A stretch of DNA of 64,000 nucleotides from JAFCUW01 sp049897565 (GCF_049897565.1 NZ_JAFCWM010000023.1:1-64000), one strand, 5' to 3'; shown: positions 1-8,428, counted from the stretch's first letter. Translations and numbers: made by a program. Notes: generated by a model not told the origin, from the letters alone.

Positions 1-109
1 GATGTCCCGTTCAATTGGGTAGGGGCGACATCGCCCGCGACATTCCGATTACAGCCAAACAAGTCCAGTGTCGGCAACCCGGAGGCCGCTGTGGCAGTTT
101 GTGAAACAT
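1..109. other. Non-nirB sequence abutting truncated nirB; possible mobile-element end
   Basis: The nirB reading frame stops at 110-112, at the point where family members continue for several dozen residues. The 109 bases beyond it do not continue the NirB C-terminus in the nirB frame, and no nirD follows within the window. The segment holds a repeated GCGAC motif near 25-45 but no complete gene. I infer a rearrangement or insertion-element junction around 105-115. The element cannot be identified because it continues off the window. Confidence 0.35.
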
Positions 110-2368
110 TCAGGCTAGGTTGTCGCGCCATACGCTGGTGCGCTGCAGACGGTCGGCGGTGCGGGTGTAGAACATCAGCAGGCGGTCGATGTAGCGCACC
201 GCGGTGGCTTCATCGAGGCTTGTCGCGAGCAGTTCGGCGTGGCGCGGCTTCATGCCACCGTTGCCGCACACGTAGAGGTTCCAGCCGTTTTCGGTGGCGA
301 TCAGGCCGATGTCCTTGCCCTGCGCTTCGGCGCATTCGCGGGTGCAGCCGGAGACGCCGAACTTGATCTTGTGCGGCGTGCGCAGGCCCTTGTAGCGGTT
401 CTCCAGCGCGATCGCGAAGCCCATGCTGTCGCCGACGCCGTAGCGGCACCAGGTCGAGCCGACGCAGGACTTCACGGTGCGCAGCGACTTGCCGTAGGCG
501 TGGCCCGATTCAAAGCCGGCGGCGATCAGCTCTTCCCATATCAGTGGCAACTGGTCGACCCGGGCGCCGAACAGGTCGACGCGGGCGCCGCCGGTGATCT
601 TGGTGTAAAGGCCGTGCTTCTTGGCGACCTGGCCGACGGCGATCAGGCCGTCGGCGGTGACTTCGCCGCCCGGCATGCGCGGCACCACCGAATAGGTGCC
701 GTCCTTCTGGATGTTGCCGAGGTAGTAGTCGTTGGTGTCCTGTACGGCCGCGTGCACGGGCGTGAGGACGAAGTCGTTCCAGGTCGAGGCGAGGATGCTG
801 GCGGCGGCCGGTTTGCAGACGTCGCAGCCGAGGCCTTTGCCGTGGGCGGCCAGCAGGTCGGGGAAGGTCTTGATCTGGCCGACGCGGATCAGGTGGAACA
901 GCTCCTGGCGCGAATAGGCGAAGTGCTCGCAGATGTGGTTGTCGACGGCCAGGCCTTGCCTGGTCATTTCGGCCTTCATCACCTCGGTTACCAGGGCGAC
1001 GCAGCCGCCGCAGCTGGTGCCGGCCGAGGTGCAGCTTTTCAGGTCGCCGATGGTGACGGCGCCGCCGCACACCGCGGCGCACAGGGTGCCCTTGGAGACG
1101 TCGTTGCAGGAGCAGATCTGGGCCGTGTCGGGCAGGGCGTCGACGCCAAGCGCGGGACGCGCGCTGCCGTCGCTTTGCGGCAGGATCAAAAATTCGGGCG
1201 ACTCGGGCAGCCCGATCCGGTTCAGCATCATCTGCAGCAGGGTGCCGTATTCGGCGGCGTCGCCAACCAGCACGCCGCCGAGCAGGTATTTGCCGCAGCT
1301 GGAGACGACGATCTTCTTGTAGACCTGCTTGCGCTCGTCGGTGAACTGGTAGGAGCGGCTGCCTTCTTCGGTGGCGTGCGGGTCGCCAATGCTGGCAACG
1401 TCGACGCCCATCAGTTTGAGCTTGGTGCTCATGTCGGCGCCGGTAAAGGCGGGCGCGCCGCCAAGCAGATGGCGCGCGGCGGTGCGCGCCATTTCGTAGC
1501 CGGGTGCGACCAGGCCGAAAATCTGGCCGCCCCACAGCGCGCATTCGCCGATGGCGTAGACGTCGGGGTCGGAGGTCAGGCAGCTGTTGTCGATGGCAAT
1601 GCCGCCGCGCGGGCCGACGGCCAGGCCGCAGTCGCGCGCCAGTTCGTCGCGCGGGCGGATGCCAGCCGAGAAGACGATCATGTCGGCGTCGAGGTGGCTG
1701 CCGTCGGCGAACTGCATCCGGTGGGTGCGCGCTTCGCCTTCGGCGATTTCGACGGTGTTCTTTTGCGTGTGGACGGTGACGCCGAGCTGCTCTATTTTTT
1801 TGCGCAGCACGCGCGAGCCGCCGTCGTCGACCTGCACTGCCATCAGGCGCGGTGCAAATTCGACGACGTGGGTGTCGAGCTTCATGTCGCGCAGCGCCTT
1901 GGCGCATTCGAGGCCGAGCAGGCCGCCGCCGATCACGACGCCGGTCTTGGAGCGCTGTCCGCATTCGAGCATCGCTTCGAGGTCCTCGATGGTGCGGTAG
2001 ACGAAGCAGTCCTTGCGGTCCTTGCCGGGCAGCGGCGGCACGAACGGGTAGGAGCCGGTGGCGAAGACGAGCTTATCGTAGGCGAGCACTTCGCCACTGT
2101 TGACAGTCACCGTTTTCGCCGCGCGGTCGACCGCCGTCACCCTGGCGTTGAGCTTGAGCGCGACGTTGCCCTTGTCGAAGAAGCCTGGCGCGACCAGCGA
2201 CAGGTCGTCGGCCGATTTACCGGCAAAAAATTCGGACAGGTGCACGCGGTCGTAGGCGGGGCGCGGCTCTTCGCACAGGACCGTCACTTCGAGATGTGCC
2301 GCTTCCAGGGCCAGCGTTTCGAGGAATTTGTGGCCGACCATGCCGTGACCGATGACGATGATTTTCAT
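110..2368 (-). CDS. nirB: Nitrite reductase (NADH) large subunit NirB, C-terminally truncated
   Basis: Assimilatory NADH-dependent nitrite reductase large subunit; reduces nitrite to ammonium in the cytoplasm using FAD, Fe-S clusters and siroheme. The 752-residue product has an N-terminal FAD/NADH-binding region (about 1-300, start MKIIVIGHGMVG, second dinucleotide fold at GVVIGGGLLGLE). A BFD-type [2Fe-2S] domain follows (CSC at 419-421, Cys453, Cys456). The C-terminal siroheme/[4Fe-4S] region has Cys635, Cys641, Cys675 and Cys679. The ATG at 2368 is preceded by AAGGAG, which overlaps the stop codon of the upstream transporter, so the two are co-transcribed. The frame ends abruptly after VWRDNLA; relatives normally continue with roughly 60-95 more residues and are followed by nirD. 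All redox ligands are present, so activity may be reduced rather than absent. Confidence 0.9.
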   Translation of the reverse strand: MKIIVIGHGMVGHKFLETLALEAAHLEVTVLCEEPRPAYDRVHLSEFFAGKSADDLSLVAPGFFDKGNVALKLNARVTAVDRAAKTVTVNSGEVLAYDKLVFATGSYPFVPPLPGKDRKDCFVYRTIEDLEAMLECGQRSKTGVVIGGGLLGLECAKALRDMKLDTHVVEFAPRLMAVQVDDGGSRVLRKKIEQLGVTVHTQKNTVEIAEGEARTHRMQFADGSHLDADMIVFSAGIRPRDELARDCGLAVGPRGGIAIDNSCLTSDPDVYAIGECALWGGQIFGLVAPGYEMARTAARHLLGGAPAFTGADMSTKLKLMGVDVASIGDPHATEEGSRSYQFTDERKQVYKKIVVSSCGKYLLGGVLVGDAAEYGTLLQMMLNRIGLPESPEFLILPQSDGSARPALGVDALPDTAQICSCNDVSKGTLCAAVCGGAVTIGDLKSCTSAGTSCGGCVALVTEVMKAEMTRQGLAVDNHICEHFAYSRQELFHLIRVGQIKTFPDLLAAHGKGLGCDVCKPAAASILASTWNDFVLTPVHAAVQDTNDYYLGNIQKDGTYSVVPRMPGGEVTADGLIAVGQVAKKHGLYTKITGGARVDLFGARVDQLPLIWEELIAAGFESGHAYGKSLRTVKSCVGSTWCRYGVGDSMGFAIALENRYKGLRTPHKIKFGVSGCTRECAEAQGKDIGLIATENGWNLYVCGNGGMKPRHAELLATSLDEATAVRYIDRLLMFYTRTADRLQRTSVWRDNLA

Positions 2369-2379
2369 GCGTGTTCTCC

Positions 2380-3702
2380 TTATGCCGCGGCGCCGGCCGG
2401 GGCAAGTTCGGTGGTGGTGTTGATGGTGAAGCGGACGGCGATGGCGAACAGCGCGGCGATCACCACCAGAGCGGACAGGATGCTGAGGGTCTGCTGGATG
2501 TCGCCGGTGCCTTTCATCAGGAAGCCGGCGGCTACCGCGCCGACATTGCCGCCGGCGCCGATGATGCCGGCCACGCCGCCAAGCGCCTTGCTGTCGATGA
2601 AGGGCACCAGCGCGTAGGTGGCGCCGCAGGCCATGTGGGTGAACAGGCCGAAGCACAGCATGGCGATGACGGCGTAGGTGACGGTGTCGGCGTTGGCGAA
2701 CCACAGCAGGCCGAGGCCTTCGCCGATCATCATGATGAACAGCAGGGTGACGCGGCTATTCAGGTTGCCGCGGGCGGCGCCACGGTCGGACAGGTAGCCG
2801 CCGAGGGCGCGGGCGAACAGCGCCAGCAGGCCAAAGCTGCCGGCGGCCATGCCGGCGGCGCCGAGCGACAGGCCGAAATGGTCGACATAGTAAACAGCGG
2901 CGATGTTGTGGATGAAGATCTCGATGCCGAAGCAGGCGCCGTAGGTGATGAACAGCAGCCAGACGCGGTAGTTGGCGCTGGCGGCCTTGAAGCTGTCCCA
3001 GCCGCCGGCGGGAGCGCCCCCCGCTCCCGCCCTGCCACCATCGATGGCGATGCCGGCGGCGCGCATTTCGGCGTAGTTGCCTTGTGGGCAGTCCTGGGTG
3101 TAGCGGAAGTAGAGGCCGGCCATGATGAGCATCAGCACGCCAGGGACCAGCAGGGCGACGCGCCAGCCGAGCGTTTCGCTCACGCCCATCATGATGACGG
3201 CGGCCATCAGCACCGGCATCAGGACCTGGGCGGCGCCACCGCCGGTGTTGCCCCAGCCGGCAGCGGCGGCGTTGGCGGTGCCGACGACGTTGGGCGCGAA
3301 CATGACCGAGGTGTGGTACTGGGTGATGACGAAGCTGGCGCCGACCGCGCCGATGCCGAGGCGGAAGAACAGGAAACTTTCGTAGCTTTGCGACAGCGCC
3401 ACGCCGAGCACCGGGATGGCGCCGAGCAGCAGCAGGCCGGTGTAGGTCTTGCGCGGGCCGTAGCGGTCGCACATCGGGCCGATGATCAGGCGGACCAGGA
3501 TGGTGATGGCGACGGCGGCGATGTTGATGTTGGCGATCTGCGCGATCGACAGGCCGAATTCGCCTTTGATGACCGGCATCAGCGGGGCGCAGGCGAACCA
3601 GGCGAAGAAGCAGACGAAGAAGGCCATCCAGGTCAGGTGGAAGGCGCGCATCGGTGGCGTCGAGAAGGAGAACAGTTTGATGCTGGTTGCTTTGCTGGCC
3701 AT
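2380..3702 (-). CDS. narK: NarK/NasA-type nitrate/nitrite transporter (MFS, NNP family)
   Basis: Inner-membrane carrier of the nitrate/nitrite porter family, 440 residues with about 12 hydrophobic segments. Both glycine-rich family signatures are visible: GWGNTGGG in the N-terminal half and AGIIGAGGNVGAV in the C-terminal half. It imports nitrate (and possibly exports nitrite) for assimilation. It is the first gene after the attenuator leader and lies 11 bases before nirB, forming a narK-nirB operon. No nitrate reductase gene (nasA/nasC) is in the window; it may lie beyond the truncated nirB. Substrate direction cannot be read from sequence. The symbol nasA is equally defensible. Confidence 0.88.
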   Translation of the reverse strand: MASKATSIKLFSFSTPPMRAFHLTWMAFFVCFFAWFACAPLMPVIKGEFGLSIAQIANINIAAVAITILVRLIIGPMCDRYGPRKTYTGLLLLGAIPVLGVALSQSYESFLFFRLGIGAVGASFVITQYHTSVMFAPNVVGTANAAAAGWGNTGGGAAQVLMPVLMAAVIMMGVSETLGWRVALLVPGVLMLIMAGLYFRYTQDCPQGNYAEMRAAGIAIDGGRAGAGGAPAGGWDSFKAASANYRVWLLFITYGACFGIEIFIHNIAAVYYVDHFGLSLGAAGMAAGSFGLLALFARALGGYLSDRGAARGNLNSRVTLLFIMMIGEGLGLLWFANADTVTYAVIAMLCFGLFTHMACGATYALVPFIDSKALGGVAGIIGAGGNVGAVAAGFLMKGTGDIQQTLSILSALVVIAALFAIAVRFTINTTTELAPAGAAA

Positions 3703-3715
3703 TGTGGCTCCCGTT

Positions 3716-3772
3716 AAAAACGAAAAGGCGTCCGCACAAGCCCGGTTGAAGCAACCAGGTTGGGCGGACGCC
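3716..3772 (-). terminator. Intrinsic terminator in the narK-nirB leader (attenuator)
   Basis: On the minus strand, a 9-bp GC-rich stem GGCGTCCGC / GCGGACGCC (arms at 3764-3772 and 3727-3735) is followed by TTTTCGTTTTT (3716-3726). It lies 14-70 bases upstream of the narK start codon, so it would stop transcription before the structural genes. Its 5' arm overlaps the third hexaloop hairpin (3765-3780), so the two structures exclude each other. Confidence 0.85.
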
Positions 3773-3834
3773 GTTGTCCGTGCCGGTCCGCCATTGGACC
3801 AGCGCTGTTTATCTAAGGGGATCGCCGTTGATCC
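3765..3834 (-). ncRNA. ANTAR-type nitrate leader RNA with three hexaloop hairpins
   Basis: Read on the minus strand, the leader contains P1 (3819-3834; 5-bp stem GGATC/GATCC, loop AACGGC), P2 (3782-3803; 8-bp stem GCTGGTCC/GGACCGGC, loop AATGGC) and P3 (3765-3780; 5-bp stem CGGAC/GTCCG, loop AACGGC). All three loops are six bases with A at position 1 and G at position 4, the known signature bound by ANTAR-domain antiterminators. P1 and P2 are 15 bases apart; P2 and P3 are separated by one base. P3 shares its 3' arm with the terminator stem, so binding there would favour read-through. The cognate protein is presumably NasT, encoded just upstream. Three rather than two hexaloops is unusual. Confidence 0.85.
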
Positions 3835-3849
3835 GTTATGGTTGTATGA

Positions 3850-3864
3850 GCAGGAAGCGTGCCA
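3850..3864 (-). promoter_or_regulatory. Sigma54 (RpoN) promoter for the narK-nirB leader
   Basis: The minus strand reads TGGCACG-N4-CTGC with GG and GC separated by exactly ten bases, matching the -24/-12 sigma54 rule. Transcription would start near 3838, only a few bases before hairpin P1. This fits general nitrogen control (NtrC activation) combined with nitrate-specific antitermination, as known for nitrate-assimilation operons. No unambiguous NtrC site was identified upstream. Confidence 0.65.
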
Positions 3865-3978
3865 GAGGTGCGTGCCCGTGGGGCGGAGAAGGGCTATCCG
3901 ATGCGCATCATGGCGGTGCGTGCATGCCCGAAAATGATGCGCTGCAGCGTGAAACGTGCGAACGCATGCTCAGCAGGG

Positions 3979-3998
3979 GTTCCCGCCCGCGCGGGAAC
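3979..3998. repeat. Short palindromic REP-like element
   Basis: Perfect 8-bp inverted repeat GTTCCCGC / GCGGGAAC with a 4-base loop, flanked by GGG and GACGG. It resembles the dispersed palindromes common in intergenic DNA of high-GC proteobacteria. It lies between nasS and the sigma54 promoter and could also act as a terminator-like hairpin for nasS, but it has no T-tract. Confidence 0.5.
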
Positions 3999-4020
3999 GA
4001 CGGTCTGCAAGTCGGCGGTA

Positions 4021-5220
4021 CTAATCTGGCTCGGAACGCAACGATGGGAGCGCAGTAGTATTCATCATGCCGTTGTCGAACGAGGCGGCGTAGCCGGCAG
4101 CGTCGCTGCCGTCCCAACGCTTGCCGTCGAGGAGGACGGCGCTGCGCATCACGCCGGCCGGGACCGGCGTGCCGCTCAGCTCAGCCGCTTCGCGGTACAG
4201 GTCGACCTGGTTGACGGCGCCGGCCACCGCCAGGTAGTCGGGATCGGCCTTCAGCATGCCCCAGCGGCGCTGCTGGGTCATGAACCACATCGCGTCGGAC
4301 AGCCAGGGGAAGTTGACGTCGCCATCGCCATGGAAGCGCAGGCGGTCGGGGTCGGTCCAGCTCTTGCCAAGGCCGTCCTGGTAGCGGCCCAGCAGGCGTG
4401 CCGCGATCAACTCCTGGGCGGCGTTGATGTAGGCCGGGCTGGCGAGCACTTCGGCGGCAGCCTCGCGGTGGGCTTCGTCGGCATCGATCCAGCGGGCCGC
4501 GTCGAGTACGGCGGCGACCAGCGCGATGCAGGTGCGCGGCTTGCGGCGCGCGAAGTCGGCGCTGGCGCCGAGCACCTTGCCCGGATGGTTGCGCCAGATT
4601 TGCTGGCTGGTGGCGGCGGTGACGCCGCAGCTGTCTTGCACGGCGCGCGCGCTCCATGGTTCGCCGGCGCAAAAGCCGTCGAGGTGGCCCGCTTCGAGGC
4701 TGGCGACCATCTGCGACGGCGGCAAGGTGACCAGGCGCACGTCGTGCTGCGGATCGATGCCGTGGGCGGCGAGCCAGTAGCTGAGCAGCAACGCGTGATT
4801 GCCGCCCGGGAAAGTATGGGCGAAGGTCATGCGCCGCTCGGTCACCGCCAGCAGCGCCTTGAGCGAGGGGCCGTCGACGGCGCCGCGGCTGGCGAGGCGG
4901 CGCGACAGCGTGATCGCCTGGCCGTTCTGGCTCAGGCCCATCAGCACGGCCATGTCGCGCCGGCGGGCGCCAAGGCCGAGGTGGGCGCCGGTGACCAGGC
5001 CGTACAGCGCGTGGGAGGCGTCGAGCGCGCCGTCGCACAGCTTGTCGCGCACCGACGACCACGACATCTCGCAGCGCAAGTCGATGCGGATGCCGTAGCG
5101 CTGGTCGAAGCCGAGCACCGACGCCATCACCAGCGACGCGCAGTCGGTCAGCGGCATGAAGCCGACCCGCACGGTTTCCTGCTCGGGTGCGCCGACTCGC
5201 GCATTTGCCAGTCCTGCCAT
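4021..5220 (-). CDS. nasS: Nitrate sensor NasS (NrtA-like periplasmic-binding fold, cytoplasmic)
   Basis: 399 residues of the NrtA/CmpA substrate-binding family (RVGFMPLTDCASLVMA near the N-terminus, then the ABC-type nitrate-binding core). It has no signal peptide, as expected for the cytoplasmic sensor rather than a transport protein. In the known NasS-NasT system, nitrate-free NasS holds NasT; nitrate binding releases NasT to act on leader RNA. It lies 25 bases downstream of nasT on the same strand, and the target leader is directly downstream. No nrtBC-type transport genes are adjacent, which supports the sensor assignment. Confidence 0.85.
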   Translation of the reverse strand: MAGLANARVGAPEQETVRVGFMPLTDCASLVMASVLGFDQRYGIRIDLRCEMSWSSVRDKLCDGALDASHALYGLVTGAHLGLGARRRDMAVLMGLSQNGQAITLSRRLASRGAVDGPSLKALLAVTERRMTFAHTFPGGNHALLLSYWLAAHGIDPQHDVRLVTLPPSQMVASLEAGHLDGFCAGEPWSARAVQDSCGVTAATSQQIWRNHPGKVLGASADFARRKPRTCIALVAAVLDAARWIDADEAHREAAAEVLASPAYINAAQELIAARLLGRYQDGLGKSWTDPDRLRFHGDGDVNFPWLSDAMWFMTQQRRWGMLKADPDYLAVAGAVNQVDLYREAAELSGTPVPAGVMRSAVLLDGKRWDGSDAAGYAASFDNGMMNTTALPSLRSEPD

Positions 5221-5245
5221 ACCACTCCTTGGTTGGTGCGCCGGG

Positions 5246-5890
5246 TCAGCCCAGCAGGTCTTCGACGTCGAGGATGCGCTGGGCGATCTCGGACAGTTTG
5301 AGCTTCTTGTTCATGGCCATGCTGCGCAGCTTCTGGAAGGCCTGTTCCTCGGTCAGATGCCGGTGCGCCATCAGCACCCCCTTGGCGCGCTCGACGACTT
5401 TGCGCTCGGCCAGCTTGTGGCGGGTGTCGGCCAGTTCGTCGAGCAGCTTTTGTTCCTGGCGAAAGCGCGCCAGCGCAACCCCGAGCACCGGCTTGATGCG
5501 TTCGGCCTTGAGGCCGGCGACGATGTAGGCCGAGACGCCGGCCGCGATCGCCGCTTCCATGCTGGCGGTGGTGTCGTCTTCGGTGAACAGGACGATCGGG
5601 CGGCGCTCGTCGCGGCTGGTGATGACGATGTGTTCGAGCACGTCGCGGGCGTCGGATTCGGCGTCGATGATGATCAGGTCGGGCTGCAGCTGGGCGATGC
5701 GCTCGGGCAGGAACATGTCGGCCGGCAGCGAGGCGACCAGGTCGTAGCCGGCTTCGAGCAGGCCGATGCGCAGCGCGTTGCCGCGCCGGACCTGGGCGGC
5801 GATGGCGGCGTCATCGTGCTCGCCGGCCGGCACGATGGTGGTGGCGACGACGATGCGCAGCTTCGACGGAGGAGGTTGACGCGATTTCAT
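5246..5890 (-). CDS. nasT: ANTAR-domain antiterminator NasT
   Basis: 214 residues. The N-terminal receiver-like domain (about 12-125) includes DLIIIDAES and VLFTEDDTT. A coiled-coil linker (RFRQEQKLLDELADTRHKLAERK) and a C-terminal ANTAR RNA-binding domain with the hallmark ERAKGVLM (from about 145) follow. It is expected to bind paired hexaloop hairpins and block the terminator ahead of narK-nirB when released by NasS. It heads a nasT-nasS operon 66 bases after ycgR. The ATG at 5890 has no strong Shine-Dalgarno sequence. Confidence 0.88.
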   Translation of the reverse strand: MKSRQPPPSKLRIVVATTIVPAGEHDDAAIAAQVRRGNALRIGLLEAGYDLVASLPADMFLPERIAQLQPDLIIIDAESDARDVLEHIVITSRDERRPIVLFTEDDTTASMEAAIAAGVSAYIVAGLKAERIKPVLGVALARFRQEQKLLDELADTRHKLAERKVVERAKGVLMAHRHLTEEQAFQKLRSMAMNKKLKLSEIAQRILDVEDLLG

Positions 5891-5956
5891 GCCGGTACTG
5901 CAAGCAAGATTTGTGCCGGGCGTTTTGTGATTTCTTCGCCGATCGGCGCGACGTGA

Positions 5957-6715
5957 TCAGTTCAGGCCGGCGATGCGGGCGTTGCGTTCGCGCTCGAGCT
6001 TGGTGATGTAGCGTTGCACCATCGCCAAGTTGCCGCGCGAGATGTCGATGAAGTGGCAGCCGAGGCGGCGGTTGGTCTTGTTGTTGAGCAGTGTGAGGTC
6101 GACCGAATTGCGCACCTGCAGCGTGGTCGTGACGGCGCCGATTTCGGGCAGGTCGATGCGGCAGCCTTCGTAGTTGATGCCGATGGTGTCGCCCAGCACC
6201 AGCTTGTTGTCGAGGATGGCGATGCCGCCGCAGCTGATGTCCGACAGCGGAAAGCCGACTGTGCCGCCGCCGAGATCATCGGGCATCTGGATCATCGCGC
6301 TTACCGGGTTGCTGACCGGCGTGGCCATGCGGTAGAACTCGCGCCGCTGCAGGCGGATCAGCGATAGCGGCAACGCCAGTTTCAGCGCCGGCGCGTTTTC
6401 GAACATGGTCTCGGTGACGCCTTCGCCGGAAAACAGGATGCGAATCTTGTCGAGCGAGGTTTCGAAGGAAATGCGCTGGCCGCGCAGGATGCGCAGGTTC
6501 TGGGCGTTGTCGATCGAGCGGTCGAGGATCACCGAGTTCGTGTCGGGGTCGACGTCGAGTACCGAAGTGACGCAGACGTCGGCCTCGCCCTGGATCAACA
6601 TGCGTACCAGCTGGTTCTTTTCGCCGATGCTACGCAGCAGCGCGATGATTTCACGGCGCGAGCTGACCTCGAAATCGTGCCAGTTTTCCATATCTACATC
6701 GTTTAGTGGTTGCAT
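5957..6715 (-). CDS. ycgR: Flagellar brake protein YcgR (c-di-GMP-binding PilZ)
   Basis: 252-residue protein with an N-terminal YcgR domain (about 10-110) and a C-terminal PilZ domain. The c-di-GMP-binding elements are visible: the RxxxR motif in LQRREFYRM and the D/NxSxxG-type motif DISCGGIAI. On c-di-GMP binding, YcgR proteins slow the motor and promote the sessile state. I take ATG 6715 (MQPLNDVDMENW) because the longer frame to 6835 would overlap the upstream flhB-like gene and has no family resemblance there. It is the last gene of the flagellar block and would be a natural effector for the diguanylate cyclase at 13707-15290. Confidence 0.87.
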   Translation of the reverse strand: MQPLNDVDMENWHDFEVSSRREIIALLRSIGEKNQLVRMLIQGEADVCVTSVLDVDPDTNSVILDRSIDNAQNLRILRGQRISFETSLDKIRILFSGEGVTETMFENAPALKLALPLSLIRLQRREFYRMATPVSNPVSAMIQMPDDLGGGTVGFPLSDISCGGIAILDNKLVLGDTIGINYEGCRIDLPEIGAVTTTLQVRNSVDLTLLNNKTNRRLGCHFIDISRGNLAMVQRYITKLERERNARIAGLN

Positions 6716-6734
6716 CGTTCGCCAGCCGGGTATT

Positions 6735-7064
6735 TTAGGTATTGATGAGTCGGGCCACGTCGGGAACCGGCGTCGCTGGGCCGCCATTTCCTTGTGCAGA
6801 TTCAACATGATATAGCCAGGCCAGCAGTTCCGCAATCGCGCGATACAGCGCCGGCGGAATCTGACGGTCGAGGTCCACTTCCATCAGCAGCGCGACGAGC
6901 TCTTTCGATTCGTGCACGAACACGCCAGCCTGCTGGGCGCGGCCGATGATCTGCTGCGCCATCAGACCTTTGCCCTTGGCCACCACCTTGGGTGCGCCGT
7001 CGCCGTCCTGATAGGCCAGCGCGACCGCGTTCTGGTGCCGGCGGCTGGCGGCGTCGTCAGACAT
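6735..7064 (-). CDS. FlhB-like C-terminal domain protein (EscU/YscU/HrcU family)
   Basis: 109 residues resembling only the cytoplasmic C-terminal domain of FlhB (VALAYQDGDGAPKVVAKGKGLMAQQIIGRAQQAGVFVHESKELVALLMEVD-type stretch spanning residues 13-65). The transmembrane export portion is absent, and the autocleavage motif NPTH is not seen. Such stand-alone FlhB-C proteins (FhlB/FlhX type) sit beside fliK in many proteobacteria and can partly replace the FlhB C-terminus in substrate-specificity switching. It overlaps the fliK stop by 8 bases, indicating translational coupling. Confidence 0.8.
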   Translation of the reverse strand: MSDDAASRRHQNAVALAYQDGDGAPKVVAKGKGLMAQQIIGRAQQAGVFVHESKELVALLMEVDLDRQIPPALYRAIAELLAWLYHVESAQGNGGPATPVPDVARLINT

Positions 7065-8346
7065 TGCCCGGTTCCCGGGCGGCGCCGACGGTCAGCGAGG
7101 CGGGCGGATTGCCGGACGCTTCGAGCGCGCGCTGCAGTTCACCGGCGCGCGCGCGCAGCAGGTTGCCGATGGCGTCCGAGCCCGGCTGCAGCTGGATGTG
7201 CAGCTGGTCGCCGGCGAGCACGACGGTGGCGCCGATTTCGCCGAGCGCGGCAAAGCGCAGCCGCAGCGCGCTGCGCCAGGGTGCTTCGGGCGCTTCGCCG
7301 CCGGGCGACTGGCGCTCGCTGCGCTCGGGCGGGTCGCGGCTGATCTGCCACGACATGTGCTGGCCCGGCCACAGCTGGCCCTGCCAAGCGACGCGGCCCT
7401 GCTCGTGGCTCGACAGCTGCAGGTTGATGAACTGGGCGGTGGCCGGGTCGGCGGGGATGGCGCCGCCTGGCGCGAACGCGGCCGCGGCCGACGCTGGCGA
7501 GGCCGACGCCTGCACCGCCGGCCCGGCTTCCTGCCTGGCGGCGGCGCGCTGCATCTGCGGCTCGCGCTGCAGCTCGGTGAGCGCTCGCTTGCCGGCCGAC
7601 CATTCGGCCACGTGCGATTCGTAGAACAGTCCGCTGGCGCCGATGGCGTCCTTCAGTACTGCGGCCAGCTTGACCGGGTCGGCGGAAGCGGCCGGAAGCA
7701 GCGGCAGTGGCGCGACGATGGTGTTCTGCGGGTTGGGCGCGCGCGCTGCCGCGCCGAGCACGGTGGTGATGACGCGCGCCGCGTCGCTCAGCGTCGAGCG
7801 GGTGCTGGAGGAATCGGATTCGGACAGCAGGCTTGCCGCCGGTGCGTCGCTGAACAGGCTGGCGGCGCGCTGCATGGCGCCAGCCCTGGCCGCGCCGGCG
7901 CCGGCGGCTGCGCCTGCGGCGGAACCGGCTGCGGAACCAGCGGCAGGACCAGCGGCAGGACTAGCGGCAGTGCTGGCGAGGGACCCGGCGCCCGCGCCAG
8001 GCTCGGCCAGGCTATCGGCGACAAAGGCGGGAATCGGCGCGGACTGCGGCGAGCCGGTGACCTTGAAAGTAGGGCGGGGCGTCAGGGCAACGAGCGTCAG
8101 CGGCACTTCGGCGCCGGGCTGCGGATTGGATGGCAGCATCATGCGCGCCGGCGTGCCGGCGACCCTGACCAGAAAGCTGCCGTCGGTCAGGCGCGACAGC
8201 ACTTCGGCCTGCATCGACTTGCCGACCTGGCCGGACAGCGAACGCTGGAACTCCTGCTGGCGGGCATCGGCGACCGCTTCGGCGGCGGTGACCGGCGTGA
8301 TCCGGGCGACCGGCGCGACGTTGACGATGTCGGCGGCGGGGATCAT
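7057..8346 (-). CDS. fliK: Flagellar hook-length control protein FliK
   Basis: 429 residues. The N-terminal part is low-complexity and rich in Ala, Pro and Gly, with an A-G-S repetitive run around 120-160. The conserved C-terminal hook-length domain (about 310-410) includes LRFAALGEIGATVVLAGDQLHIQLQ. FliK acts as secreted ruler and switches export from hook to filament proteins. It sits between fliT and the flhB-like gene, the expected functional partner. The extended Ala/Gly/Ser run is a plausible site of length variation. Confidence 0.82.
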   Translation of the reverse strand: MIPAADIVNVAPVARITPVTAAEAVADARQQEFQRSLSGQVGKSMQAEVLSRLTDGSFLVRVAGTPARMMLPSNPQPGAEVPLTLVALTPRPTFKVTGSPQSAPIPAFVADSLAEPGAGAGSLASTAASPAAGPAAGSAAGSAAGAAAGAGAARAGAMQRAASLFSDAPAASLLSESDSSSTRSTLSDAARVITTVLGAAARAPNPQNTIVAPLPLLPAASADPVKLAAVLKDAIGASGLFYESHVAEWSAGKRALTELQREPQMQRAAARQEAGPAVQASASPASAAAAFAPGGAIPADPATAQFINLQLSSHEQGRVAWQGQLWPGQHMSWQISRDPPERSERQSPGGEAPEAPWRSALRLRFAALGEIGATVVLAGDQLHIQLQPGSDAIGNLLRARAGELQRALEASGNPPASLTVGAAREPGNV

Positions 8347-8428
8347 CGTGCGCCTGCCGCGGCCCGGCTACAAACACCAGACCCTACGGCATCAGCGACC
8401 GCGCTGGCGGGCATGGCGGGCATTCACT

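Noticed and set aside
239..2617. Long open frame on the plus strand opposite nirB
   Set aside because: Composition is Ala/Gly/Asp/His-rich with no motif; it is the usual antisense shadow of a high-GC gene whose minus-strand product is clearly NirB.
3859..5301. 480-codon plus-strand frame opposite nasS and its leader
   Set aside because: Antisense to nasS and running through the sigma54 promoter region; no coding motif.
7880..8000. Ala/Gly/Ser repetitive run in fliK as a separate repeat element
   Set aside because: It is in frame and part of the low-complexity FliK N-terminal region; degenerate, not a DNA repeat array.
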